Part shown: positions 15,660-23,380 of the stretch, in pieces
Numbering within the stretch: position 1 is the stretch's first letter
How the letters are laid out: every line of letters starts with the position of its first letter
NCBI RefSeq assembly: GCF_900109545.1
Contig: NZ_FOAP01000022.1
Span: forward strand, 62,001 to 126,000
DNA length: 64,000 nt
Source of the DNA: Stigmatella aurantiaca
Lineage (GTDB): Bacteria > Myxococcota > Myxococcia > Myxococcales > Myxococcaceae
Direction: 5' to 3'
Notes under the pieces: model-generated
Database searches by the model: none
What the model saw: only the letters and a program-made list of their open reading frames with translations
What the model was told of the DNA's origin: nothing
Made by a program: the position numbers and the translations under genes

Positions 15660-15982
15660 GTCGTGTGACCAAAGGAAAGACGTTCGAGAGAAGAGTGGCC
15701 AAGGCGCTTCGGTGCCTGGATCCGAAGGCGAAGAGGTGCCTCCAGTTCCAGAAGGAGCACGGCGCACCGGACGTGAAGGCTGGACCTCTGTGGGTGGAGT
15801 GCAAGGCGCGGCGCGTGCCGGTGGCCACCGTGTACGAAGAGACGGCCAAGGCCGCCAAAGCGCGTCGGGGCACCATTCCCGTGGTGGTGAGCAAGACGAC
15901 GGCGAAGGGGGCAGTGCTGCTCACTATGAGCCTGCGCGACTTCCTCAAACTCGCACCACGCCTGCCGACGGTGAGTCGATGA
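15656..15982 (+). CDS. PD-(D/E)xK nuclease, Hjc/VRR-NUC-like
   Basis: 108 residues, ATG overlapping the previous stop by 4 bp. The opening GKTFERRVAKAL resembles the first helix of archaeal Hjc-type Holliday-junction resolvases and VRR-NUC nucleases. The active-site string is A-P-D-V, then W-V-E-C-K-A-R (residues about 43-55), i.e. PD-x-ExK. Later AKAARRG-like and IPVVVSKT strands complete the core. Small stand-alone nucleases of this kind are common in phages, where they resolve recombination or replication intermediates. Endpoint and substrate are inference. Confidence 0.7.
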   Translation: MSRVTKGKTFERRVAKALRCLDPKAKRCLQFQKEHGAPDVKAGPLWVECKARRVPVATVYEETAKAAKARRGTIPVVVSKTTAKGAVLLTMSLRDFLKLAPRLPTVSR

Positions 15983-16048
15983 GCGGCTGTGGTCCTGAAC
16001 TTCGAGTAGTGCCCGTGACGCTCAGTCTAGACTCGGCAAGGAGGGGGC

Positions 16049-16309
16049 ATGACGGCGCGCAGACGAGCACTGCCCAAGGACCCGCGCGAATTGGGCTCAG
16101 CCGAGCCTCAGCACGGGATGAGCGAGAGACAGGTCCGGAAGCGCAAGGAGCGCGTGGCGTTTCAGATGGTCCTAGAGGAGTACCCGGCGGTAGCTATTGA
16201 GGAGCGCTTCAGCCGTGGCGATCTGAACCTGACGCGGTTGGCGAGAAAGCACGGGATTGACCTGCGCGCTCGGGTCCATGGATTCCCGGGAGGGCTACCG
16301 GCCCAGTGA
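16049..16309 (+). CDS. small basic island protein of unknown function
   Basis: ATG at 16049 follows a very strong AAGGAGGGGG site. The 86-residue product is basic, with MSERQVRKRKERVAFQMVLE and a putative HTH-like stretch ERFSRGDLNLTRLARKHGIDL. I do not recognise the family. It is the last gene of the phage-like block; the bases after its stop contain an 80-bp palindromic element. The final residues (VHGFPGGLPAQ) may be altered by whatever rearrangement put that element there. Confidence 0.5.
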   Translation: MTARRRALPKDPRELGSAEPQHGMSERQVRKRKERVAFQMVLEEYPAVAIEERFSRGDLNLTRLARKHGIDLRARVHGFPGGLPAQ

Positions 16310-16385
16310 TGACTCACATTTCTGACGCTGGGTCGATGGTCTTGTCTTGAAGAAGGAGTAGCCGCTTGTAGCGCGTCAGGACTAG

Positions 16386-16465
16386 AAGCCTGTCTCGGTA
16401 GGGTCCATTTCTGGCAGCTCATTCCTCGGTCGATGAGGTGCCAGAGCGCCCTGCCGGAACAGGCT
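16386..16465. mobile_element. 80-bp MITE-like palindromic element flanked by CTAG
   Basis: The ends AGCCTGTCTCGGTAGGG (16387-16403) and, as reverse complement, AGCCTGTTCCGGCAGGG (16449-16465) match at 14 of 17 positions. The match continues inward through TCTGGCA (16410-16416 and 16439-16445) and CTCAT, so almost the whole element folds into one hairpin. CTAG lies on both sides (16382-16385 and 16466-16469), as a target duplication of an IS5-like element would. A plain long terminator hairpin is the main alternative. Confidence 0.55.
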
Positions 16466-16478
16466 CTAGGGGGTTCGA

Positions 16479-18719
16479 ATGCAGAGCAGTTATGGATGGC
16501 TGAAGATACTGAAATTATGGCTCGGGCTTTGGCTGGCAGTTGGTTGTGGGAAGGCCACCGTGGAAACGGAAGAGCAGGCATCGCATCATTCGCATCTCTG
16601 GCGCTCCCAGTCGAGATCCCGTGTCGCCGCAGGGGGGCGACATACCTTAGCGGTACGTCCAGACGGCACGGTGTGGGCTGCGGGGTACAACGGAAACGGC
16701 CAGTTAGGGGATGGCACCACGAGTGATCGCAAGGTGGTGCCCGTGGCGGTGCAAGGCCTGAGCGGGGTGGTGGCCGTGGCGGCGGGCTTCTCCCACTCGC
16801 TAGCGGTGCGCTCGGACGGCACCGTGTGGGCTTGGGGGGACAACTACTACGGCCAGGTGGGGGATGGCACTATGAGTACCCGCAGGGTGCCCGTGGCGGT
16901 GCAAGGCCTGAGCGGGGTGGTAGCCGTGGCAGCGGGCTACGACCACTCGCTGGCGGTACGCTCGGATGGCACCGTGTGGGCCTGGGGGCATAACGGAAAC
17001 GGCCAGTTAGGGGATGGCACCACGAGTGCCCGCCCGGTGCCAGTGGTGGTGCAAGGCCTGAGCGGGGTGGCGTCCGTGGCGGCGGGCAACTCCCACTCGC
17101 TGGCAGTGCGCTCGGACGGCACCGTGTGGGCCTGGGGGAGCAACGGAAACAGCCAGTTGGGAGATGGCACCACGAGTGACCGCCCGGTGCCAGTGGCGGT
17201 GCAAGGCCTGAGCGGGGTGGTGGCCGTGACGGCGGGCATCTTCCACTCGCTGGCGGTACGCTCGGACGGCACCATGTGGGCCTGGGGGAGCAACTCCTAT
17301 GGCCAGTTAGGGGATGGCACCACGAGTACCCGCAGGGTGCCCGTGGCGGTGCCAGGCCTGAGCGGAGTGGTGGCCGTGGCGGCGAGTTCCCACCATTCGC
17401 TGGCGGTGCGCTCGGACGGAACCATGTGGGCCTGGGGGAGCAACGGAAACGGCCAACTGGGAGACAGCACCACGAGTGATCGCAAGGTGCCAGTGGCGGT
17501 GCAAGGCCTGAGCGGGGTGGTGGCTGTGGTGGCGGGCCACTCCTACTCGCTGGCGGTGCGCTCGGATGGCACGGTGTGGGCCTGGGGGTACAACGGAAAC
17601 GGCCAGTTAGGGAGTGGCACCACGAGTGCCCGCCCGGTGCCAGTGGCGGTGCAAGGCCTGAGCGAGGTGGTAGCCGTGGCGGCGGGCGGCAACCACTCCG
17701 TGGCAGTGCGCTCGGACGGCACCGTGTGGGCGTGGGGGAACAACTACTACGGCCAGTTAGGGGATGGCACCACGAGTGCCCGCCCGGTGCCAGTGGCGGT
17801 GCAAGGCCTGAGCGGAGTGGTGGCCGTGGCGGCGGGCTGGTCCCACTCGCTGGCGGTGCGCTCGGACGGCACCGTGTGGGCTTGGGGGGACAACTACTAC
17901 GGCCAGGTGGGGGATGGCACCACGAATATCCGTAGGGTGCCAGTGGCGGTGCAAGGCCTGAGCGGGGTGGTGGCCGTGGCGGCGGGCAACTCCCACTCGC
18001 TGGCGATACGCTCGGACGGCACCATGTGGGCCTGGGGGAGCAACTCCTACGGCCAGTTAGGGGATGGCACCACGAGTGATCGCAAGGTGGTGCCCGTGGC
18101 GGTGCCAGGCCTGAGCGGGGTGGTGGCCGTAACAGCGGGCGGCAACCACTCGCTGGCGGTGCACTCGAACGGCACTGCGTGGGCCTGGGGGCATAACGGA
18201 AACGGCCAGTTAGGGGATGGCACCACGAGTGCCCGCCCGGCGCCAGTGGTGGTGCAAGGCCTGAGTGGGGTGGTGGCCGTGGCAGCGGGCTACGACCACT
18301 CGCTGGCGGCGCGCTCGGACGGCACCGTGTGGGCCTGGGGGAGCAACGGAAGCGGCCAGGTGGGGGATGGCACCACGAATACCCGCAGGGTGCCCGTGGC
18401 GGTGCAAGGCCTGAGCGGGGTGGTGGCCGTGGCGGCGAGGTTCTACCACTCGCTGGCGGTACGCTCGGACGGAACCATGTGGGCCTGGGGGAGCAACGGA
18501 AACAGCCAGTTGGGAGATGGCACCACGAGTGACCGCCCGGTGCCAGTGGCGGTGCAAGGCCTGAGCGGGGTGGTGGCCGTGGCGGCGGGCGGCATCCACT
18601 CGCTGGCGGTGCGCTCGGACGGCACCGTGTGGGGCTCGGGTTCCAATGCGAGCGGCCAGATCGGCGACGGTGGACCTACTGACTCCGTAACTACTCCTGC
18701 TCTCTCATTGCTGTACTGA
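16479..18719 (+). CDS. RCC1-repeat (beta-propeller) lipoprotein
   Basis: ATG at 16479 with AGGGGG upstream gives 746 residues. The signal peptide ends in the lipobox L-A-V-G-C23. From about residue 50 the protein consists of 14 repeats of about 50 residues with the pattern SHSLAVRSDGTVWAWG, then N-x-x-GQLGDGTT, then PVAVQGLSGVVAV; the last is incomplete and changes to GSGSNASGQIGDGG. These are RCC1/regulator-of-chromosome-condensation repeats, which in bacteria occur in secreted proteins that bind partners on a propeller face. Seven repeats usually make one propeller, so two propellers in tandem are likely. It sits downstream of the MITE-like element as apparent cargo; the ligand is unknown. 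Confidence 0.85.
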   Translation: MQSSYGWLKILKLWLGLWLAVGCGKATVETEEQASHHSHLWRSQSRSRVAAGGRHTLAVRPDGTVWAAGYNGNGQLGDGTTSDRKVVPVAVQGLSGVVAVAAGFSHSLAVRSDGTVWAWGDNYYGQVGDGTMSTRRVPVAVQGLSGVVAVAAGYDHSLAVRSDGTVWAWGHNGNGQLGDGTTSARPVPVVVQGLSGVASVAAGNSHSLAVRSDGTVWAWGSNGNSQLGDGTTSDRPVPVAVQGLSGVVAVTAGIFHSLAVRSDGTMWAWGSNSYGQLGDGTTSTRRVPVAVPGLSGVVAVAASSHHSLAVRSDGTMWAWGSNGNGQLGDSTTSDRKVPVAVQGLSGVVAVVAGHSYSLAVRSDGTVWAWGYNGNGQLGSGTTSARPVPVAVQGLSEVVAVAAGGNHSVAVRSDGTVWAWGNNYYGQLGDGTTSARPVPVAVQGLSGVVAVAAGWSHSLAVRSDGTVWAWGDNYYGQVGDGTTNIRRVPVAVQGLSGVVAVAAGNSHSLAIRSDGTMWAWGSNSYGQLGDGTTSDRKVVPVAVPGLSGVVAVTAGGNHSLAVHSNGTAWAWGHNGNGQLGDGTTSARPAPVVVQGLSGVVAVAAGYDHSLAARSDGTVWAWGSNGSGQVGDGTTNTRRVPVAVQGLSGVVAVAARFYHSLAVRSDGTMWAWGSNGNSQLGDGTTSDRPVPVAVQGLSGVVAVAAGGIHSLAVRSDGTVWGSGSNASGQIGDGGPTDSVTTPALSLLY
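16626..18716 (+). repeat. 14 tandem ~150-bp repeats within the RCC1 gene
   Basis: Each unit is about 150 bp and contains strings such as GGTGCAAGGCCTGAGCGG and GCTCGGACGGCACC that recur almost unchanged. Variation concentrates in a short window coding the loop before QLGDGTT (YNGNG, DNYYG, HNGNG, SNSYG). Near-identity at synonymous positions points to recent amplification or ongoing gene conversion. Confidence 0.9.
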
Positions 18720-18920
18720 AGCTCTTGTGAATGTCGCGGATGCGGTCATGCTGGCTCTAGACGAAGGGGGATACCCCCACGGCCCTCTGTTGAACCAAGT
18801 AACTCATGTTCAAACATTGCGCCGAAACCGACCGGTAGCGGCGCAGTCTGGGAGGCCGAGCTACCCCCCTGAAACCTATTGGGAGCTGTCAGGGGCTCAA
18901 AGGAAGGGGTTTTGGCGCAG
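18720..18920. other. non-coding stretch between RCC1 gene and recombinase remnant
   Basis: No convincing coding sequence. A GGGGGATACCCCC hairpin near 18765-18777 lies about 45 bp after the RCC1 stop and may help end that transcript. Base composition is lower in GC than the surrounding chromosome. Confidence 0.4.
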
Positions 18921-19400
18921 TTAGGGGGCGGAGGCGGCCAAGAGGTGCGTCCCGCCCCCTTCGACGCCCTGAGAGGCAGTGAGCGCTGCCACATGGCGCT
19001 GTAGTGCCTCTTCTCCCACCCGTGCCTTGGCGGCAGTTGCTGAGACGGCAAGGCTCCGTCCCACATGCTGTGCGCCCAGGCTCAAGAGGCGGAGGAGGAG
19101 GACGAATTCTGCGATGCCAACCTCACGGGCCGCCGTGCGAATCGACTTCTCTTTCATGACTGCTCGCTCACCTATGCCCAGATTGAGAAGGTCTGCTGGG
19201 GATCGTCCGATGGGCTTGCCGCTCTTGGTGCCCATGCAGCAGGCGAGGGTCAACCCCGCGTTGGTGCGTTCAATCAGAAGGCGCCACTCCTCTTGGGCCA
19301 TCCAGCCCGCCAGGGCCGTCAGAATCTCGCCCATGGTGCCTCCCGTATCGACCCACGGCTCACGAATGCTGACGACAACAACGCCAGCGCGGGCGACGGG
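18921..19400 (-). pseudogene. serine recombinase (resolvase) remnant
   Basis: Reading from about 19395 downwards, the frame gives VVSIREPWVDTGG, then EILTALAGWMAQEE, RLLIERTNAGL, GTKSGKPIGR and SIRTAAREVG. This is the end of the catalytic domain, the long helix and the start of the C-terminal helix-turn-helix of a small resolvase/invertase. The N-terminal part with the catalytic serine (normally YxRVSxxxQ) is missing, and after base 19113 the sequence no longer matches. Several conserved positions are changed (EEW for EER, ACCMG for ARARG). It is a decayed recombinase, plausibly from the element that carried this island. Confidence 0.7.
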
Positions 19401-19439
19401 TAGGACTCGCCACTGCGGCCAGTATGGAACCGGTGGGCG

Positions 19440-19712
19440 CCCAAGATGTTCCTTCAGGCTGGGAGGCGATTACCCCTCGACATGCCCCAGCAGCCCCTTC
19501 CAGGCCAGCTCAGGCTCAATGCCTCGGGAAAATGCCCCGGCAGAAACCACACACCCCTCCGTGGAGGATGCTGGCGGGCATTCGAAGGTGGCGCGGAGAA
19601 CTGCGGCGAGGACGAGTATGTCCATGCAGGAAAGTGCTACGCGCCCGTCTTCTCACGGGCACGGCCGTCCACCTCGGAAAGCCCGCAGGATGCAGGTGCA
19701 GGCCCTCATTGA
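19440..19712 (+). pseudogene. C-terminal fragment of a myxobacterial Ser/Thr kinase
   Basis: From an ATG at 19446 the frame reads FLQAGRRLPLDMPQQPLPGQ, then NASGKCPGRN, GGCWRAFEG, NCGEDEYVHAGKCYAPV and PSTSESPQD, ending at 19710-19712. Membrane-anchored myxobacterial kinases of the type broken at 11593 characteristically end with such a cysteine-rich tail (C-P..., GGCW, E-Y, CYxPV). The fragment lies on the same strand as the kinase N-terminal half. The connecting parts (activation loop, C-lobe, membrane helix) are absent. The left limit is uncertain because the recombinase remnant abuts it. Recognition is from memory of the family. Confidence 0.6.
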
Positions 19713-19791
19713 ATGCCCATTGGAGCCGCCCCCCCCCGTCTCACACAGCAACTTATTACCTCCTGCCTACGCCCCTGAAAAAGCTTTGCCC

Positions 19792-20424
19792 CTATGGCTT
19801 AGGGCGGGCCATGGACCGGAGCCACATCTCGATGTTCACCGATTCCTTGGCCACATAGTTGGCCCCGTTGGCTAGCGCCTCTCCTGGGGCTTTGACTGCC
19901 GCTACCGGGTCTCTGAGCACCGAGCTGACAGCCTCGACCCCTAACACTCCGACACCCATGACGGAGTTCAGCCCCACGCCAATAGCCTCTACGGCACCCT
20001 GGCCATATTTGCCATTGGCGAAGCTCTGGAAGGCGTCCTGGGCGAAGGTTCCTGCCTCGTTGAAGTGGGCGGTGGACTGGGACATTTTGCCCGCCTTCAC
20101 CTGCGCGATGTTGTCCATGACGGTGTCAAATGAACAGGCTGAGATACCAACATGCATGGCCTTCAGCATGTTGTCCACGCCGCCCGCGAGTGCACCGTAG
20201 ACACTGGGGTTATTCTCGGCCTGCTTGAGGATCTGCGTGCGCAGATTGTCCGTCTGAAAGGAGTCAGCCAGGTGGCAGTTGGCCGGGCCAGGAGTGGCAG
20301 AAGGGGCGGGCTGCGGAGGCGCAGCAGGGGCCCCCCCCTGCACCCCTGCTGGTGACGGCTTGGTGCCTTGAGAAGAAGAGGGGCGGTTGAAATTGGAATT
20401 GGCAGGAGAGGAGACAGGGGCCAT
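19792..20424 (-). CDS. hypothetical protein, Pro/Ala-rich N-terminus
   Basis: ATG at 20424 gives 210 residues; a TTG at 20454 is a weaker alternative. The N-terminal 45 residues are Ser/Pro/Ala/Gly-rich and low-complexity. The rest is helical with ADSFQTDNLRTQILKQAENN, YGALAGGVDNMLKAMH, and a small hydrophobic or glycine-rich stretch (AIGVGLNSVMGVGVLGVEAV). I recognise no domain. The lower GC than its neighbours and its place beside the island suggest recent acquisition. An effector or secreted protein is possible from the linker-plus-domain layout, but nothing proves it. Confidence 0.55.
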   Translation of the reverse strand: MAPVSSPANSNFNRPSSSQGTKPSPAGVQGGAPAAPPQPAPSATPGPANCHLADSFQTDNLRTQILKQAENNPSVYGALAGGVDNMLKAMHVGISACSFDTVMDNIAQVKAGKMSQSTAHFNEAGTFAQDAFQSFANGKYGQGAVEAIGVGLNSVMGVGVLGVEAVSSVLRDPVAAVKAPGEALANGANYVAKESVNIEMWLRSMARPKP

Positions 20425-20578
20425 GGCGTAAATCCCAGCAGAAAGGCTTTTCAATTTGAGTATCGCAAAGGCTTTTCAAAAAGTTGCGAGGGACTTCTAC
20501 GCTCAGCCGCAAGGAGAGCAGCCATCCAGACAGGCTGACAGTCTTTGCTTTTGTAAGCCCTTCCAGCCTGTGTCTTTA

Positions 20579-21976
20579 TCAGCCCCGGGCCAGCAGCCAC
20601 ACCACGCCGAAGCCTGCCGCGCAGGCGCCCAGGAACAGCCCCGTGGCCACCAGCGCCAGCCGCTTCGGCGGCGGAGCGGCATCGAGTTCCAGCGTATCCG
20701 GCACCCCGTCCCCCGCCTCCTCGCCCTCGATGGCGCGCACCAGCGGCAGCTTGCGCGCCTCCACCAGCCCGCCCCCCGGCTCCTCTTCCACGTCCACCCC
20801 GAAGCTGAGCCGTGCCTCGCGCGTCGCCCGCCGGCCCTGCGGCAGCGTCTTCGGCGAGGCGCCCACGTGCGAGGGCTCCTCCCCCGGCACGTAGTCCTCG
20901 GGCGCTTCCAGCCCGCTGTGCTCGAAGGCCATCGCCGTGGGCGGCGCCAGCATCGCCGGCATGGCCTGCTCGGTGAGCGCGCGCGAGGGGTCCTGCCCCA
21001 GCAGCTCCGCCAGCACCGCGTCCTCGGCCCCCTTCTCCCCGGCGAACGCCTCGCGCATCAGCCGCGCCACGTCCGCGTCTCCCACCTCGGGCGCCAGCTT
21101 CGCCTTGAGCCGCCCCAGCTCCGCCCCGAACGCCGCCGCGTCCGGGAAGCGCTGCCCCGGCTCCACCGCCAGCGCCTTCAGCAGCATGGCGTCCACCGCC
21201 GGCGGCACCTCCGCCCGGTGGCGGCTCGCGGGCTCCCACTTCGGGTAGGCCGCCCGCCTCCAGCGCTCCAGCGGGTCTCCCCGCTGCGGCAGCGGGTGCC
21301 ACGCGAACAGCTCCCACAGCACCACCGCCGCCGCGTACACGTCCGCCCGCCGGTCCACGAACTTCTTCCGCGCCTGCTCCGGGGACATGTACGTCAGGTT
21401 GCCAATCACCACCCGGGGCGCCGTCTGCTGTTCCTTCAACGTGGACTGCGAGGCCCCGAAGTCGATGACCTTCAGCTCCCCGTCGTAGGACAGACAGATG
21501 TTCGCCGGGGACAAATCCCGGTGCACCAGGTGCAGCGGCTGCCCCTGGCCATCCTTGGCATCGTGCGCGTATGCCAGCGCCTCGCACAGCCGCTGGCCCA
21601 GGTGCAGCAGGACGCCCAGGGACAGAGCCTGCCCGTGCTGGCGCACCCGGTGCGCCAGGCGGCTGAGCGTCTTGCCCTGCACGTACTCCATCGCCAGGTA
21701 GAACTGCCCCTCCACCTCGCCCATCGCGTACACCCGCGCGATGTTCGGGTGCTTCAGGTGCACCACCACCCGCGCCTCGTCCTTGAAGCGGCCGAGGAAC
21801 TGCTTGTTCTCCACCAGCTTCGGCAGGACCTTCTTCACCACGCACGCCCGGCGCGGCGACTCCTCCCGCGCCAGGTACACCTCTCCCATGCCCCCCGCGC
21901 CGATGCGCCGCGCCAGGGTGTAGGGGCCGAAGCGCGTGAGCCCCGCGGGGGACTCCTGCTCGTGAGGGCTAGGCAA
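20579..21976 (-). CDS. Ser/Thr protein kinase with C-terminal membrane anchor
   Basis: 465 residues. The complete kinase domain (about 16-290) has GAGGMGEVY (26-34), the VVKK lysine, HRDLSPANICL, DFGAS and SPEQARKK for the APE region. The activation segment carries GNLTYMSPEQ, the usual bacterial Hanks-type form. A long acidic/proline region follows. The C-terminus has one membrane helix (LALVATGLFLGACAAGFGVVWLL) with a tiny tail, so the kinase domain faces the cytoplasm and there is no large external sensor. Its start overlaps the hemL stop by 8 bp, so the two genes are probably cotranscribed. Confidence 0.9.
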   Translation of the reverse strand: MPSPHEQESPAGLTRFGPYTLARRIGAGGMGEVYLAREESPRRACVVKKVLPKLVENKQFLGRFKDEARVVVHLKHPNIARVYAMGEVEGQFYLAMEYVQGKTLSRLAHRVRQHGQALSLGVLLHLGQRLCEALAYAHDAKDGQGQPLHLVHRDLSPANICLSYDGELKVIDFGASQSTLKEQQTAPRVVIGNLTYMSPEQARKKFVDRRADVYAAAVVLWELFAWHPLPQRGDPLERWRRAAYPKWEPASRHRAEVPPAVDAMLLKALAVEPGQRFPDAAAFGAELGRLKAKLAPEVGDADVARLMREAFAGEKGAEDAVLAELLGQDPSRALTEQAMPAMLAPPTAMAFEHSGLEAPEDYVPGEEPSHVGASPKTLPQGRRATREARLSFGVDVEEEPGGGLVEARKLPLVRAIEGEEAGDGVPDTLELDAAPPPKRLALVATGLFLGACAAGFGVVWLLARG

Positions 21977-23255
21977 GCGAGCGGAAGGCCTTTCGCGCCG
22001 CGCCGAGGATGTGCGCCACCTCCGCCTCGCCGATGGCCAGCGAGACGAACGCCGCCTCGAACTGGCTCGGCGGCAGGTACACGCCCTCGTTCAGCATGGC
22101 GTGGAAGAAGCGGCCGAAGCGCGCCGTGTCCGCCTTCTTCGCGCTCGTGTAGTCGTACACCAGCGTGTCGCAGAAGAAGAGCGTCAGCATGCTGCCCACC
22201 CGGTTGAGCGTCACCGGCACGCCCGCCGCCTGCGCCTCCGCCTTCAGCCCCTGCTCCAGCATCGCGCCCAACTGCTCCAGCCGCGCGTAGGTGCCCGGCG
22301 CCGCCAGCGCCTTCAGGCACGCCAGGCCCGCCGCCACCGCCACAGGGTTCCCCGACAGCGTGCCCGACTGGTACACCGGCCCCTCGGGCGCAATCTTGGA
22401 CATGATGTCGCGCCGGCCGCCGTAGGCCCCCAGCGGCATGCCGCCGCCCACCACCTTCGCGAACGTGCTCAGGTCCGGCTTCAGCCCGAACAGCTCCTGC
22501 GCCCCGCCGCGCGCCAGCCGGAAGCCCGTCATCACCTCGTCCAGCACGAAGAGCACCCCGTGCTTGCGGCACAGCTCCTGGAGCCCCTGCAGGTAGCCCG
22601 GCTTGGGCACCAGCACGCCCATGTTGCCCACCACCGGCTCGATGATGGCGCAGGCGATGTCCTTCCCCTTCTCCGCGAAGAGCCGCTCCACCGCCTCCAG
22701 GTCATTATAAGGGGCCGTCAGCGTGAGCTTCGCCAGCGCCGCCGGCACACCCGGCGAGTCCGGCAGCCCCAGCGTCTCCACGCCGCTGCCCGCCTTCACC
22801 AGGAACGGGTCTCCCGCCCCGTGGAAGCAGCCCTCGAACTTGAGGATGGAGTCCCGGCCCGTGAAGCCGCGCGCCAGGCGGATGGCCGCCACCGTGGCCT
22901 CGGTGCCGCTGGAGACGAGCCGCACCTTCTCCACGCTCGGCACCGTGGCGCACAGGAGCTCCGCCAGCTCCACCTCGCCCGGCGCGGGCGCCCCGTAGGT
23001 GGTGCCCCGGCGCGCCGCCTCGATGATGGCCTCGACGATGGGCGGGTAGGCATGCCCGAGGATGAGCGGGCCCCAGCTTCCCACCAGGTCCACGTAGCGG
23101 TTGCCGTCCACGTCCGTCATCCACGCGCCCGTGGCCTCGCGGAAGAAGACGGGGTCGCCGCCCACGCCCCGGAAGGCACGCACCGGCGAGTTGACGCCCC
23201 CGGGGATGCGCTCCTGGGCGCGGGCGAAGAGGGCCTTGCTGTGGGAGTGGTTCAT
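21969..23255 (-). CDS. hemL: glutamate-1-semialdehyde 2,1-aminomutase
   Basis: This PLP enzyme converts glutamate-1-semialdehyde to 5-aminolevulinate in the C5 haem/tetrapyrrole pathway. I prefer ATG 23255 (GGAG ten bases upstream; the product begins MNHSHSKALFARAQERIPGG) over ATG 23267. With 428 residues it has family length. Landmarks are PGGVNSPVRAF, the aminotransferase strings SSGTEATVAAIRLAR and LDEVMTGFRLA, and the PLP lysine in FAKVVGGGMPLGA. It lies upstream of, and overlaps, the kinase gene. The first promoter-distal space (23256-23380) separates it from a divergent gene. Confidence 0.95.
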   Translation of the reverse strand: MNHSHSKALFARAQERIPGGVNSPVRAFRGVGGDPVFFREATGAWMTDVDGNRYVDLVGSWGPLILGHAYPPIVEAIIEAARRGTTYGAPAPGEVELAELLCATVPSVEKVRLVSSGTEATVAAIRLARGFTGRDSILKFEGCFHGAGDPFLVKAGSGVETLGLPDSPGVPAALAKLTLTAPYNDLEAVERLFAEKGKDIACAIIEPVVGNMGVLVPKPGYLQGLQELCRKHGVLFVLDEVMTGFRLARGGAQELFGLKPDLSTFAKVVGGGMPLGAYGGRRDIMSKIAPEGPVYQSGTLSGNPVAVAAGLACLKALAAPGTYARLEQLGAMLEQGLKAEAQAAGVPVTLNRVGSMLTLFFCDTLVYDYTSAKKADTARFGRFFHAMLNEGVYLPPSQFEAAFVSLAIGEAEVAHILGAARKAFRSLA

Positions 23256-23380
23256 GCCGCGCTCCATACCACGCGGGGCCCCCCCACAGCAGCCTGCTCG
23301 TGCCCGGCCTCCCCCGCTGTCTGTCCTCCAACGGAACGGCCGCTGGCATTGGGCCCGCGGCCCGCCCAGACTGCGCGGCC

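Noticed and set aside
15979-16200. Open frame starting at an ATG that overlaps the nuclease stop
   Set aside because: Composition is poor, it lacks a ribosome site, and the gene at 16049 in another frame has a very strong one.
16466-16485. GGTTCGAAT string suggesting a tRNA T-arm or attachment site
   Set aside because: The flanking bases do not pair as a T-stem and no anticodon or acceptor arm precedes it.
16626-18716. Regular repeats considered as a CRISPR or satellite array
   Set aside because: The units are 150 bp, in frame, without spacers, and translate to RCC1 repeats.
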